From positions 40,309 through 57,110 of the forward strand of contig DPBR01000062.1 of assembly GCA_003516865.1 (NCBI GenBank): a stretch of 16,802 nucleotides of DNA. Direction: 5' to 3'. This stretch comes from Oscillospiraceae bacterium (GTDB lineage: Bacteria; Bacillota; Clostridia; Oscillospirales; Ruminococcaceae). The notes beneath the pieces were generated by a model. The model searched no databases, was not told the origin of the DNA, and saw nothing but the letters and a program-made list of their open reading frames with translations. The stretch's first letter is position 1; every line of letters begins with the position of its first letter. Shown here piece after piece: positions 6,080-14,382 of the stretch. Made by a program: the position numbers and the translations under genes.

Positions 6080-6108
6080 ATTATACCACATTTTAACAAA
6101 AATGTAAA
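6080..6108 (-). promoter_or_regulatory. extended -10 promoter for the sigma-factor operon
   Basis: On the minus strand TTTACA (6103-6108), 17 nt, TATAAT (6080-6085), with the extended -10 TGG immediately before. The expected start is near 6073, leaving an AT-rich leader of about 165 nt before ATG 5906. The leader holds an imperfect AT palindrome (about 5981-5999) and the two small hairpins near the ribosome site. Confidence 0.75.
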
Positions 6109-6158
6109 TAGCAATCTGCGCTTAAAAACCGAGAGGCTTTTTTTCTGTAAAATACTGC

Positions 6159-6193
6159 AAACTCCCCCGAATTTTACGTTTTCGGGGGAGTTT
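6159..6193 (-). terminator. terminator after the dockerin protein gene
   Basis: A perfect 13-bp stem, AAACTCCCCCGAA (6159-6171) with TTCGGGGGAGTTT (6181-6193), starts 5 nt beyond the stop codon. On the minus strand it is followed by the poor U-run GCAGTATTTT, and a second weak hairpin with a stronger T run (CC-TCTC-GG-TTTTT, about 6124-6140) lies just downstream. Read on the plus strand the arm is followed by TTTT. Confidence 0.7.
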
Positions 6194-6197
6194 TGAA

Positions 6198-9100
6198 TTA
6201 ATACATTATGCCAACCGCCATTTTGAGAATTATCAGCGCGTCGTATGCGTTGATAAATCCGTCGCCGTTCATATCGGCAACAAGCGGATTTTCGCCGTTT
6301 ATCAAGCCAACTCCATGCTTGAGCGTTTCGAGAGCGTCCTTTGCGTTCAGCACGCCGTCGTTGTCCATATCGCCGGGACGGTCGCTCATTTCGCCGAGCA
6401 TAACGACATATTCGCCCTTTTCGTTCACTTCAAGTCCGCTTGCCTTGCCGTTTTCGTCAATCTTCACGTTATCGACAAATATAAGCTTTCCGTCAACTTT
6501 CTTGAAAACGTTCGCGAACTTGCCCGAATTGGTTGACCTGAAGCTGATGTTGAGTGCCGCATCATCGGTTACATCGGCAATTGAGAAGCTTGTTCCGACC
6601 GTTCCGCGGAGTACTATCGTGCCGCCGACCGTCATAACGTTCACGTCAAAATCGATTTCCTTGATGTCGCTCTCCGTTAGCTTCGAGCCATCGATTGTCC
6701 AGCTGAATATACTGCTTTCCTTGATTGCAACAACCGCCTTTTTGTCCGCAATCGCCTTGATTACGTCCTTGGGAACCGTGGTGTTGCCATTGAGGTTGAT
6801 TGAGATTTCAGCGCCGTTTTCGAGCTTTCCAACGCTCTTTTCGATATCGCTCCACGTCATTTCGCTGCCGTCAATCGAGGGATTTGTCGGCGCATAAGAG
6901 CCGCTTCCTCCGGAGCTTCCGCCCGAAGAACCGCCCGACGACTTGTTCTTTACGGTAAGAGCGCCGTCCTGCGCGGTGTAGATGTAGCGCTCGTCCTCGT
7001 TGGCTGAAATGGTTACCGTAATCTTATAAGTGCCGGCGGTATTTGTATCCGCCGCCTCGCAAGCGAGCGTGGGAGTAATCGCAAGCACCTCATTGTTTGC
7101 AATTCCGCTCGCCGTGTATGCAAAGTTCGGAAGCGCAGCGCCAACATTTACGGTGTAGCTGACAGCCTTGATTGTCACAGTCGCCTTATTTACGGTAACA
7201 TTGACCGTCTTTGTTGCTTCTGCGTAATCGGCGGTTGCAGCCGCTGTAATTTTAACGGTAGCCGCGCCTGCTTTATTAGTCGTGATATTGCCGTTAGCAT
7301 CAACTTCAATCACGTCATCGCCTGTTGCAACCACATAGGAAAGAGCGCCCTTGCCGTTTGCTGCCGCGGTTATTTTACCGCTCTTGCCATATGTAAGGGT
7401 TACATCGCTTGCCGTGATAGTCTGAGGGTCCTTTTCGGTAATTGTCAGCGTGCCCTTTGCATAAGTCAAAGTGTAGTTGTCTGTTTCATTTTTATCGCCG
7501 CTGATAATAATATCGTAACTATTGGGAACAGCGATATCGGCATTGCAGCTTGTCGTAACAGTTACGCCTAAATCTTCAAACTTATCGCCGTTCACAAGAC
7601 CGTCAACCGTGTATTCATATTTAGTCGGCAAGGAAGTACCCACCTTTATCTGACGGTCTTTCGCCTTAATGGTGAGAGTTGCCTTGTTTACGGTTACGGT
7701 AACCTTGCAGGACAGCACATGAGATGTTACATCATAGGAGAACGGTGTTCCCACATTCACAAGCTTGGTGTAATCATAGTTATCATAGTCCTTTACCGTC
7801 TTTAATACGAAAAATTCTTTATCGGCAACAGCAGGAACCTCACCGACGCCGGCTTGCCAAATCCAGCCCTCCGTAAGTCCGGCGTCGCCAAGGGTTTCGC
7901 CGTAAGTGAGCGCGTTAGGAGCCGTGGGAACAGCTTCGGTAGGAGTCGCCTTTTCAATAGTAAATGTCCATTTGTCGCTTGTGAGATTGGTTACAGCATT
8001 ATAGCCAACGCCCTCGGAAACGTTGATTTTCACAGTGTATGTGCCCGCGTTGATACACGATGCAACCTGCTTGCCCTTGCTGTCGAAATACTTCACGTCG
8101 ATTTGATTGCCCATGCCGTCTAAGCCGGATTTAGGATTCACCAGAGCAGCCTTCGGAGTGCCGTTATAGACAAGATTCGTCGTCATCAGGCTGAATGTGA
8201 AATCGTCCGCGGTGAGCGTCTTTTTCGCGATGTTAACCGTGACGTCTTTCGTCAGTTCGCCTTTTACAAACGCGCAGTTTGTGTTACTATAAACAAGAGT
8301 AAACGTGATTTTGCCCGTTGCGGCAGCTTTATATGTTGCGCTGAACGTCATTTTATCAACATCTTTTGTAAAATCGCTGCCTTTAACAACGTCATTTTCG
8401 CCTATTCTTATTGCAAATTGATCCGTATTGACATAGTTAACCGAACCACCGTTAGCGAAACTAATTTTCATGGAGCAATCAAACTTAATGTCATCGCCGT
8501 AAGAAACATTAGCGTCTGCTGTTGTAAACGTAAGCTCCGTTGTGTACTTCACGCTCGGCGTAACCTTGGTGTTGGCGAACACGGGATAATACGCCGTTCC
8601 GCTGCCGTTTGCGCCCTTGGAGTTGGGCTTTTTCTTCAGGAACGAACCAAAGCCGTTCATATGAATATTGAGCGCGTCGCCACTAGTCATCAATTGAGTG
8701 GTAAGACCGCCTTCGCTATAATCGCCTCCTAAAACTTCCTTGTTGTAATAGCAGTTTGGAGTAGTGCCGCTGCCTGAGGCTATCGGAGAAACACCTCTAC
8801 TACCCGTGACCGTTCCGACAAAATAGCAGTTTCTTACCATTGAGCCTGTATTATCACCGCAAATTCCGCCTGCATTGCTGCCTGTTGCCGTAACATCGGC
8901 AAAGACATAGCAGTTGACGATATTGCCGTCATCGCTTTTTCCGCAGATAGCGCCGACATTGCTGCCGCCGTTTACTTTAGCGCCAACAACGCCGAGGTTC
9001 ATAATCTGACCTCTGTCACTAATTTTCTCAAACAAGCCGACATTGTCACCGCTGGAGTTTATATTGAAATTGCTGAGGGTGTGACCGTCGCCGCTGAAAG

Positions 9101-11150
9101 AGCCATCGAACGCATAGCCTTTACCTATCGGGGTAATTGCCGCGTTTTTGAAGTCAATATCGTTCATAAGAACGTAGTTTTGGCTCAGGTCAGTGATTTT
9201 CCGGAACTCCGCCGCTGTACTTATAGGAGCATATGTTTCCCAGTCGTCGCTGCCGTTAACATTAAAGTTATAGACAGACACATCTCTGGTTTTCGCTTTG
9301 CCGATGCCCTTAAGGTGGATATATGTATATGTTTTCGTGCCGAATCTGCCGTTTACGCCTGTTACGTCACTACCGTTTGAACCTTTTTCCCAAATATCGC
9401 TGTCAAATTTGCTATATGGGTTGGTATCTCCGCACAGCGCCGATGTAATCGCAGCGTTGACATGAGTAGTTCCGGGGTCGTTTGCCGTCTCGCCAACAGC
9501 ATAATCATTACGCACTTTGCAAACCTCATAATCATAATAGCAATATCCTATGGTAGCGCGAGTGGTTTTACTTCCAGCCACGCCGCCGTAGAGACTATTT
9601 GATCCTGTACATTCAATTGTACCAACGCTTATGCAATATTCAATCGAACCGGTGTAATGTCTTCCGCATATTCCACCGGTATTACCAGCACCGGTAATTT
9701 TGCCTGAATTGAAGCAGTTGCTGATTGTTTCATCATTCATGCCACAGATACCGCCGACATAGCTTTCTCCTCTCACCGTTCCGTCAAAGGAGCAGGCATA
9801 TATTGTGCCGTAATTTTCTCCGCAGATACCGCCGACAACATCACTGTCACCGATAACATTGCCGCCCTCAACCGCGAGGTTCATAATTGTGCCGTTGTTA
9901 ACACCGAACAAGCCAGCATAGTTTGTTGAAACGTTTACCTTAAAATTGCTGATGGTATGTCCGTTGCCGCTGAAATTGCCTGTGAATTGAGTGTCGTTAT
10001 CGCCTATCGGGTCAATTGTCACACCATTAAAGTCGATATTGTTCATAAGGACGTAGTTTCCGGAAAGGTTATTCTTGATTGCCTTGAACTCTTCTGCCGT
10101 GGTTATCGGAGTAAATTCATCATAGGTACTACCGTCAGCTGCAAGGCTGAAATCATATGTTTGTTTGCTGTTTATTGCCACAGCAGAGCCAACGTTTTTA
10201 AGGCTCGGATAAACAGTGGATTCTGTCTTTAATCTGCCTTCCGTTTTGGTATCATTGCTGCCTTTATTCCAGATATCCATGCTAAAACTATTCGGCAAAG
10301 AGTTGTTGCAAAGCTCTGCGGTGGTCATGCTGATGCTGCCGTCGCTGCCACGAGTAGTATTGCACACGGTTACGTCAAAGTAGCAGAAGCTTACATCTGC
10401 AACATTGCCGATAGCGTAAGCGTGAATATTTTCATCGCAGGAAACCGCACCGGTGTTCAGGCAGTATTCGATAGTTCCTTTTCCCTCGCCGAGAGCAATA
10501 CCTGCGGCGGCTTTTGTCCCTCCGGTTATTGTTGCATTATTGTAGCAATTTATGTATCTGGCAGCATTATCAGACCTGCCACTAATACCTGCAGCTCTTT
10601 CTGCTGCGATAATTGTACCGCTGATTACGCTGCAGTTTTCAATTGTACCGCCGACGTTAGATACGCACACCGCAGCTGCCCTCACACCACCAGCGGGTTT
10701 AATATCTACATTTTCGAGGCACAGATTTTTAATTGTGCCTCCCCGTAAATCGAAAAATAGCGCACCACTATCTCCCTTGCTGATTTTCAAATTGCTTATA
10801 GTGTGACCGCCACCGTCAAAGGTTCCACAGAAGTTTTGATTGCTGTAGCCGGTTCCTATCGGCTTCCATTCATGACCGCCAAGGTCGATGTCGGCGGTGA
10901 GCTTGTAGAATTTGCCTGAAGTGCTTGTTTTTCCCTCATTGACCACCGCTGCAAGATAGGCAAGCTGCGCGCCGTTTGATATTATATACGGGTCAGCTTC
11001 CGTACCCGAACCGCTATACGCTTCGGTGGAATTTCCGTCCCAGACCGTTGCCGCGCTTGCCGTTTTCTGAGGAATAACAAACACAGCCGCCGCGATAAGC
11101 AGCAGCAAAGCTATTCCGACAGAAATAAGCCTGTTTCTTGTTTTTGTCAT
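6198..11150 (-). CDS. large secreted dockerin protein with GLUG beta-helix and MBG/Ig-like domains
   Basis: 1650 residues from ATG 11150, chosen because GGAGG lies 7 nt before it; an upstream in-frame ATG at 11234 lies before the promoter. Residues 1-33 are a signal peptide (cleavage near TASA/ATV). Three GLUG-type beta-helix modules follow (about 36-325, 345-610, 638-815), each with a G-F-G-GHT-SN-KI core (109-124, 391-406, 683-698) and GGICG repeats. Ig-like parts follow: MBG-type (about 976-1240 and 1322-1402) and a Big_2-like part (1241-1321). Then come a Gly/Ser linker (1404-1418), an unassigned domain (1424-1588) and a type I dockerin with two calcium loops, DMDNDGVLNAKD (1594-1605) and DMNGDGFINAYD (1626-1637). 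No enzyme motif, SLH or LPXTG anchor is visible, so attachment by a cohesin partner is inferred. A surface adhesion or carbohydrate-binding role is likely. Confidence 0.9.
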   Translation of the reverse strand: MTKTRNRLISVGIALLLLIAAAVFVIPQKTASAATVWDGNSTEAYSGSGTEADPYIISNGAQLAYLAAVVNEGKTSTSGKFYKLTADIDLGGHEWKPIGTGYSNQNFCGTFDGGGHTISNLKISKGDSGALFFDLRGGTIKNLCLENVDIKPAGGVRAAAVCVSNVGGTIENCSVISGTIIAAERAAGISGRSDNAARYINCYNNATITGGTKAAAGIALGEGKGTIEYCLNTGAVSCDENIHAYAIGNVADVSFCYFDVTVCNTTRGSDGSISMTTAELCNNSLPNSFSMDIWNKGSNDTKTEGRLKTESTVYPSLKNVGSAVAINSKQTYDFSLAADGSTYDEFTPITTAEEFKAIKNNLSGNYVLMNNIDFNGVTIDPIGDNDTQFTGNFSGNGHTISNFKVNVSTNYAGLFGVNNGTIMNLAVEGGNVIGDSDVVGGICGENYGTIYACSFDGTVRGESYVGGICGMNDETISNCFNSGKITGAGNTGGICGRHYTGSIEYCISVGTIECTGSNSLYGGVAGSKTTRATIGYCYYDYEVCKVRNDYAVGETANDPGTTHVNAAITSALCGDTNPYSKFDSDIWEKGSNGSDVTGVNGRFGTKTYTYIHLKGIGKAKTRDVSVYNFNVNGSDDWETYAPISTAAEFRKITDLSQNYVLMNDIDFKNAAITPIGKGYAFDGSFSGDGHTLSNFNINSSGDNVGLFEKISDRGQIMNLGVVGAKVNGGSNVGAICGKSDDGNIVNCYVFADVTATGSNAGGICGDNTGSMVRNCYFVGTVTGSRGVSPIASGSGTTPNCYYNKEVLGGDYSEGGLTTQLMTSGDALNIHMNGFGSFLKKKPNSKGANGSGTAYYPVFANTKVTPSVKYTTELTFTTADANVSYGDDIKFDCSMKISFANGGSVNYVNTDQFAIRIGENDVVKGSDFTKDVDKMTFSATYKAAATGKITFTLVYSNTNCAFVKGELTKDVTVNIAKKTLTADDFTFSLMTTNLVYNGTPKAALVNPKSGLDGMGNQIDVKYFDSKGKQVASCINAGTYTVKINVSEGVGYNAVTNLTSDKWTFTIEKATPTEAVPTAPNALTYGETLGDAGLTEGWIWQAGVGEVPAVADKEFFVLKTVKDYDNYDYTKLVNVGTPFSYDVTSHVLSCKVTVTVNKATLTIKAKDRQIKVGTSLPTKYEYTVDGLVNGDKFEDLGVTVTTSCNADIAVPNSYDIIISGDKNETDNYTLTYAKGTLTITEKDPQTITASDVTLTYGKSGKITAAANGKGALSYVVATGDDVIEVDANGNITTNKAGAATVKITAAATADYAEATKTVNVTVNKATVTIKAVSYTVNVGAALPNFAYTASGIANNEVLAITPTLACEAADTNTAGTYKITVTISANEDERYIYTAQDGALTVKNKSSGGSSGGSSGGSGSYAPTNPSIDGSEMTWSDIEKSVGKLENGAEISINLNGNTTVPKDVIKAIADKKAVVAIKESSIFSWTIDGSKLTESDIKEIDFDVNVMTVGGTIVLRGTVGTSFSIADVTDDAALNISFRSTNSGKFANVFKKVDGKLIFVDNVKIDENGKASGLEVNEKGEYVVMLGEMSDRPGDMDNDGVLNAKDALETLKHGVGLINGENPLVADMNGDGFINAYDALIILKMAVGIMY
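9057..10826 (-). repeat. three diverged internal repeats of the beta-helix module
   Basis: The segments 10779-10826, 9933-9980 and 9057-9104 encode the same G-x-F-x-G-x-GHT-x-SNF/L core and are alike at the DNA level (each contains AAATTGCT and a GTGTG/GTATG-CCG block on the plus strand). They are spaced 846 and 876 nt, which marks a module of about 285 residues copied three times. Confidence 0.75.
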
Positions 11151-11175
11151 ATTTACCTCCTGACTTAAAAAGCCA

Positions 11176-11185
11176 TAATCGATTA
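11176..11185. promoter_or_regulatory. palindrome at the start site of the dockerin gene
   Basis: TAATCGATTA is a perfect 10-bp palindrome that covers the predicted transcription start (about 11184). The position suits an operator, but no regulator gene is adjacent and a palindrome this short may arise by chance. Confidence 0.3.
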
Positions 11186-11190
11186 ATCTC

Positions 11191-11219
11191 ATTATAGCAA
11201 CAACCGCTTCTCTTGTCAA
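11191..11219 (-). promoter_or_regulatory. consensus sigma-A promoter of the dockerin protein gene
   Basis: On the minus strand TTGACA (11214-11219), 17 nt, TATAAT (11191-11196), all 12 bases on consensus. The start site near 11184 gives a short leader of about 35 nt that contains the GGAGG ribosome site. A G10 tract lies 29 bp upstream of the -35 box. Confidence 0.88.
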
Positions 11220-11248
11220 GGGGTTTTTATACATTTTTCACAAAAACT

Positions 11249-11258
11249 GGGGGGGGGG
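11249..11258. repeat. homopolymeric G10 tract upstream of the dockerin gene promoter
   Basis: Ten consecutive G on the plus strand (C10 on the coding strand of the leftward gene), between the divergent dockerin-gene and trpS promoters. It is the only G or C run of this length in the window. Confidence 0.95.
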
Positions 11259-11334
11259 ATTGTGCATTTTGTTCAAATTATACAATGCTCAAAAACCCAG
11301 ATTAGTCATTTTTCTTTGATGATTTGAAAAGTGG

Positions 11335-11363
11335 TTGAAAAAAGAGTAAATGTGTGTTATAAT
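11335..11363 (+). promoter_or_regulatory. trpS promoter with extended -10
   Basis: TTGAAA (11335-11340), 17 nt, TATAAT (11358-11363), preceded by TGT to give an extended -10. The start near 11370 leaves a leader of about 42 nt, which holds a palindrome ACGAT-AA-ATCGT (11384-11395) followed by TTTT, and the ribosome site. The leader is far too short for a T-box. Confidence 0.82.
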
Positions 11364-11411
11364 GATATTTGGAGATTTTTTGCACGATAAATCGTTTTTG
11401 GAGGAACATAA

Positions 11412-12518
11412 ATGGAGAAAAAGAATATTATCCTTACCGGCGACCGCCCGACAGGCAGACTTCACCTCGGACATTATGTCGGTTCGCTTAAACGGAGAGT
11501 TGAACTTCAGAATTCGGGGAAATATGACGAAATCAATATCCTCATCGCCGACGACCAGGCGCTTACGGATAACGCCGACAACCCCGGAAAAATCCGCGAA
11601 AATATTATAAACGTAGTGCTCGATTACCTTTCGGCAGGAATAGACCCCTCAAAGGCAACAATCTGCGTTCAGTCGGCGCTTCCCGCGCTTCACGCGCTCA
11701 CATTCTATTACCTTAACCTCGTCACAACCGCGAGATTATCAAGAAATCCTACGGTAAAATCCGAAATTCAGATGCGCGGGTTCGCGGACGAGGGACTTCC
11801 CACAGGCTTTTTCACTTATCCTATTTCTCAGGCCGCCGATATTACCGCGTTTGACGCAAACGTTGTTCCTGTCGGCGAGGACCAGCTTCCTATGCTCGAA
11901 CAAGCGAGAGAGATTGTTGAGAAATTCAACAGAATATACGGCGAAACTCTGGTTATGCCAACGGCGATGATTCCCGAAAACGAAACTCAGCGCAGACTTC
12001 CCGGAGTTGACGGCAAGGCGAAAATGAGCAAATCCCTCGGAAACTGCATTTATCTTTCTGATACGTCCGCGTCCGTTAAAAAGCAGATTAACGGGAAAAT
12101 GTACACTGACCCGCTTCATCTTCAGATAAGCGACCCCGGACATACGGAAGGAAACGTTGTGTTCACATATCTTGACGCATTCTGCACAGACGCGCATTTT
12201 GCCGAGTATCTGCCCGAATACGCAAATCTCGAAGAAATGAAAGAGCATTACCGCCGCGGCGGTCTTGGCGACGGAACCTGCAAGAAATTCCTGCTGAACG
12301 TTCTCGAAGAAACGCTCAGTCCCATAAGAGCAGAGCGCGCAAAATGGGAAAAAGACATAAGTTCCGTATACGACATTATCCTCAATGGTACGTCAAGGGC
12401 TGTTGAAAAGACAAACGGAACTCTTGCGCGCGTCCGCAAAGCAATGAAAATCGATTATTTTACGGACCGTTCTATTATAAAGGAATGGGAAGAGCTTCTT
12501 AAAAAGGCAAATCAGTGA
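11412..12518 (+). CDS. trpS: tryptophan--tRNA ligase
   Basis: 368 residues. It charges tRNA-Trp with tryptophan in the cytoplasm using ATP. Class I signatures are visible: the HIGH motif as HLGH (18-21) inside GDRPTGRLHLGHYVGSL, and the KMSKS loop (204-208) inside GKAKMSKSLGN. Family-specific stretches are present too: YPISQAADI (136-144), VPVGEDQ (152-158) with LEQAREI, and a helical C-terminus with anticodon-binding character. The length is somewhat above the short bacterial form (about 330), as in the GDRPTG branch of the family. GGAGG lies 7 nt before ATG 11412. It is a single-gene transcript with its own promoter and a strong terminator at 12559. No attenuator of the T-box type is present. 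Confidence 0.97.
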   Translation: MEKKNIILTGDRPTGRLHLGHYVGSLKRRVELQNSGKYDEINILIADDQALTDNADNPGKIRENIINVVLDYLSAGIDPSKATICVQSALPALHALTFYYLNLVTTARLSRNPTVKSEIQMRGFADEGLPTGFFTYPISQAADITAFDANVVPVGEDQLPMLEQAREIVEKFNRIYGETLVMPTAMIPENETQRRLPGVDGKAKMSKSLGNCIYLSDTSASVKKQINGKMYTDPLHLQISDPGHTEGNVVFTYLDAFCTDAHFAEYLPEYANLEEMKEHYRRGGLGDGTCKKFLLNVLEETLSPIRAERAKWEKDISSVYDIILNGTSRAVEKTNGTLARVRKAMKIDYFTDRSIIKEWEELLKKANQ

Positions 12519-12558
12519 TTTTCTAAGCGCGAAAGCATGAGGTTTACGCTAAATATAT

Positions 12559-12604
12559 CGGCACGGTATAAATCGCAAAGCGGTTTTATGCCGTGCCGTT
12601 TTTT
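12559..12604 (+). terminator. trpS terminator
   Basis: Stem CGGCACGGTATAAA (12559-12572) with TTTTATGCCGTGCCG-type arm (12585-12598), one G-U pair, followed by six T (12599-12604). It lies 40 nt beyond the trpS stop codon. Confidence 0.92.
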
Positions 12605-12667
12605 CGCTCTATTGACATATTGCACAAATAACGCCGATTTTTTTCGTAAAATTTGCCGTATTCAATC

Positions 12668-12696
12668 TTGACAAAAAGCCAAAAAAGGACTATAAT
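12668..12696 (+). promoter_or_regulatory. consensus sigma-A promoter for the SulP transporter
   Basis: TTGACA (12668-12673), 17 nt, TATAAT (12691-12696). The start near 12703 leaves a leader of about 39 nt with AAGGAAG (12728-12734) before ATG 12742. Nothing else is seen between the trpS terminator and this promoter. Confidence 0.9.
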
Positions 12697-12741
12697 AATT
12701 CAGTTATTGTCTGTATTATTATAATGTAAGGAAGAAAAGAA

Positions 12742-14376
12742 ATGTTGATTAAGGATTTCGGGAATATTCTGAAGCGTGAATTTAAGGGCTACAACGGCAA
12801 AAAGTTCGGAAAAGACGTAATGGCGGGAGTTACGGTGGCGGCGGTCGCGCTTCCGCTGGCGCTTGCTTTCGGCGTGAGTTCGGGCGCAACCGCAGCCGCA
12901 GGACTTGTAACCGCGATTATTGCGGGACTTGTAATCGGCTCGCTTTCGGGCGCTTCCTATCAGATAAGCGGTCCTACGGGCGCTATGACGGCAATTCTGG
13001 TTTCACTGGTCGCGCAGTACGGTATTCAGGGCGTTTTTGTCGCAAGCTTTATGTCGGGCGTTCTGCTTTTGCTGTGCGGTATTTTCAAGCTCGGCGGTCT
13101 TGTTTCATATCTCCCGTCGCCCGTTATAACAGGCTTTACAAGCGGCATCGCCGTTATTATCGCTCTCGGACAAGTTGACAATTTCACGGGACTTAAAGGA
13201 ACGGGACTCACCACAGTCGAGAAAATCGCAAGCTATTTCACAACCCCGCAGTCCCCGAACTATACCGCTCTGATAATCGGCGCGGCGGTTGTTCTGTTTA
13301 TGATAGTCTATCCGAAGAAGCTCAGTCAGTACTTCCCCTCGTCGCTTGCCGCAATTATCCTCGCAACCGCAGCAAACGCGGTTTTCAAATTCGATGTGAG
13401 CGTTGTCGGGGCAATTCCGCAGACTATTCTCCTCGATGACAGAATAAATTTCGCGGAAATCAACCCCGAAATGCTCAAAAATCTCATTGTTCCCGCCATT
13501 TCAATCGCGGCGCTCGGACTTATCGAATCGCTTCTGTGCGGCGCTTCGGCAGGCAGAATGAAGAACGAAAAGCTTAATGCCGACGTTGAGCTTGCGGCTC
13601 AAGGCATCGGAAATATGCTGCTTCCGATATTCGGCGGCGTTCCCGCAACAGCCGCTATCGCAAGAACCAGCGTCGCCATAAAAAGCGGCGGTCAGACGCG
13701 CCTCACCTCCGTTATTCATGCGGCTGTACTGCTGCTTTCAATGTTTGTTCTCGGCGGCGTTATGTCGATGATTCCGCTTTCCGCGCTTGCTGGAGTTCTA
13801 ATCGTCACCGCGTGGAGAATGAACGAATGGTCAACAATCAAGTCAATTTTCAGCAAGAAAATCAAAACCGCTATTTTTCAGTTCCTCATCACGATGATTG
13901 CAACCGTTGTTTTCGACCTCACAACCGCAATTCTCATCGGCGTTGCGTTCTCGCTGATTATGTTTGTGGTAAAGGTTTCGGATATGCAGGTCACGGTTTC
14001 GGAGGTTGACGTCGATAAGCTCGACAAGGAGCGCATAAATCCCGAGAAGCTCAAATACACCTGCGTTGTTTATATCACCGGCCCGCTTTATTTCGGAACC
14101 TGCTCGAAGCTTGAGGAGAAAATCTCATCGCTCGGCGACAACTACAACATAATTTTCTCAATGCGCGGCGTAACAACTGCGGATATTTCGGGAATAAACG
14201 TTCTTCACGAGTACTGCGAAAAGCTGATTTCACAGGGTAGAATGGTCTTTTTCTCCTGCGTTCAGCCGCCCGTTATGGATTTGATTGAACGCACGGGTCT
14301 GCGCAAGGAGCGCTTCAAACACGATATGTTCTTCTGGAGCACGGACAAGGCGTTCGAGCATATTTCCTCGCTTTGA
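12742..14376 (+). CDS. SulP-family anion transporter with C-terminal STAS domain
   Basis: 544 residues, the usual SulP length. Residues about 20-410 form the multi-helix membrane core with family wording: AGVTVAAVALPLALAFG (28-44), SYQISGPTGAMTAIL (72-86), LPSPVITGFTSGIAVII (124-140), ESLLCGASAG (262-271) and FGGVPATAAIARTSVAIKSGG (297-317). Residues about 437-544 are a STAS domain, with ADISGINVLHEY (480-491) at the place where anti-sigma antagonists carry their phosphorylatable Asp-x-Ser loop. SulP proteins move sulfate, bicarbonate or other anions, usually as symport or exchange across the cytoplasmic membrane; the substrate cannot be told from sequence, and no sulfate-assimilation or carbonic anhydrase gene is adjacent. 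It is transcribed alone from the promoter at 12668. Confidence 0.94.
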   Translation: MLIKDFGNILKREFKGYNGKKFGKDVMAGVTVAAVALPLALAFGVSSGATAAAGLVTAIIAGLVIGSLSGASYQISGPTGAMTAILVSLVAQYGIQGVFVASFMSGVLLLLCGIFKLGGLVSYLPSPVITGFTSGIAVIIALGQVDNFTGLKGTGLTTVEKIASYFTTPQSPNYTALIIGAAVVLFMIVYPKKLSQYFPSSLAAIILATAANAVFKFDVSVVGAIPQTILLDDRINFAEINPEMLKNLIVPAISIAALGLIESLLCGASAGRMKNEKLNADVELAAQGIGNMLLPIFGGVPATAAIARTSVAIKSGGQTRLTSVIHAAVLLLSMFVLGGVMSMIPLSALAGVLIVTAWRMNEWSTIKSIFSKKIKTAIFQFLITMIATVVFDLTTAILIGVAFSLIMFVVKVSDMQVTVSEVDVDKLDKERINPEKLKYTCVVYITGPLYFGTCSKLEEKISSLGDNYNIIFSMRGVTTADISGINVLHEYCEKLISQGRMVFFSCVQPPVMDLIERTGLRKERFKHDMFFWSTDKAFEHISSL

Positions 14377-14382
14377 TTATAA

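Noticed and set aside
6208..6897. Plus-strand open frame of 229 codons opposite the dockerin region
   Set aside because: It is a shadow of a biased coding sequence; the minus frame carries the calcium-binding dockerin repeats and continues into the large protein.
11151..11234. Longer N-terminus of the dockerin protein (ATG at 11234)
   Set aside because: It lies upstream of the promoter and has no ribosome site; the ATG at 11150 has GGAGG and is followed by a clean signal peptide.
11364..11411. T-box leader of trpS
   Set aside because: trpS is often T-box controlled in Firmicutes, but the promoter at 11335-11363 leaves only about 42 nt of leader, and no specifier loop or AGGGTGG-type antiterminator bulge is present.
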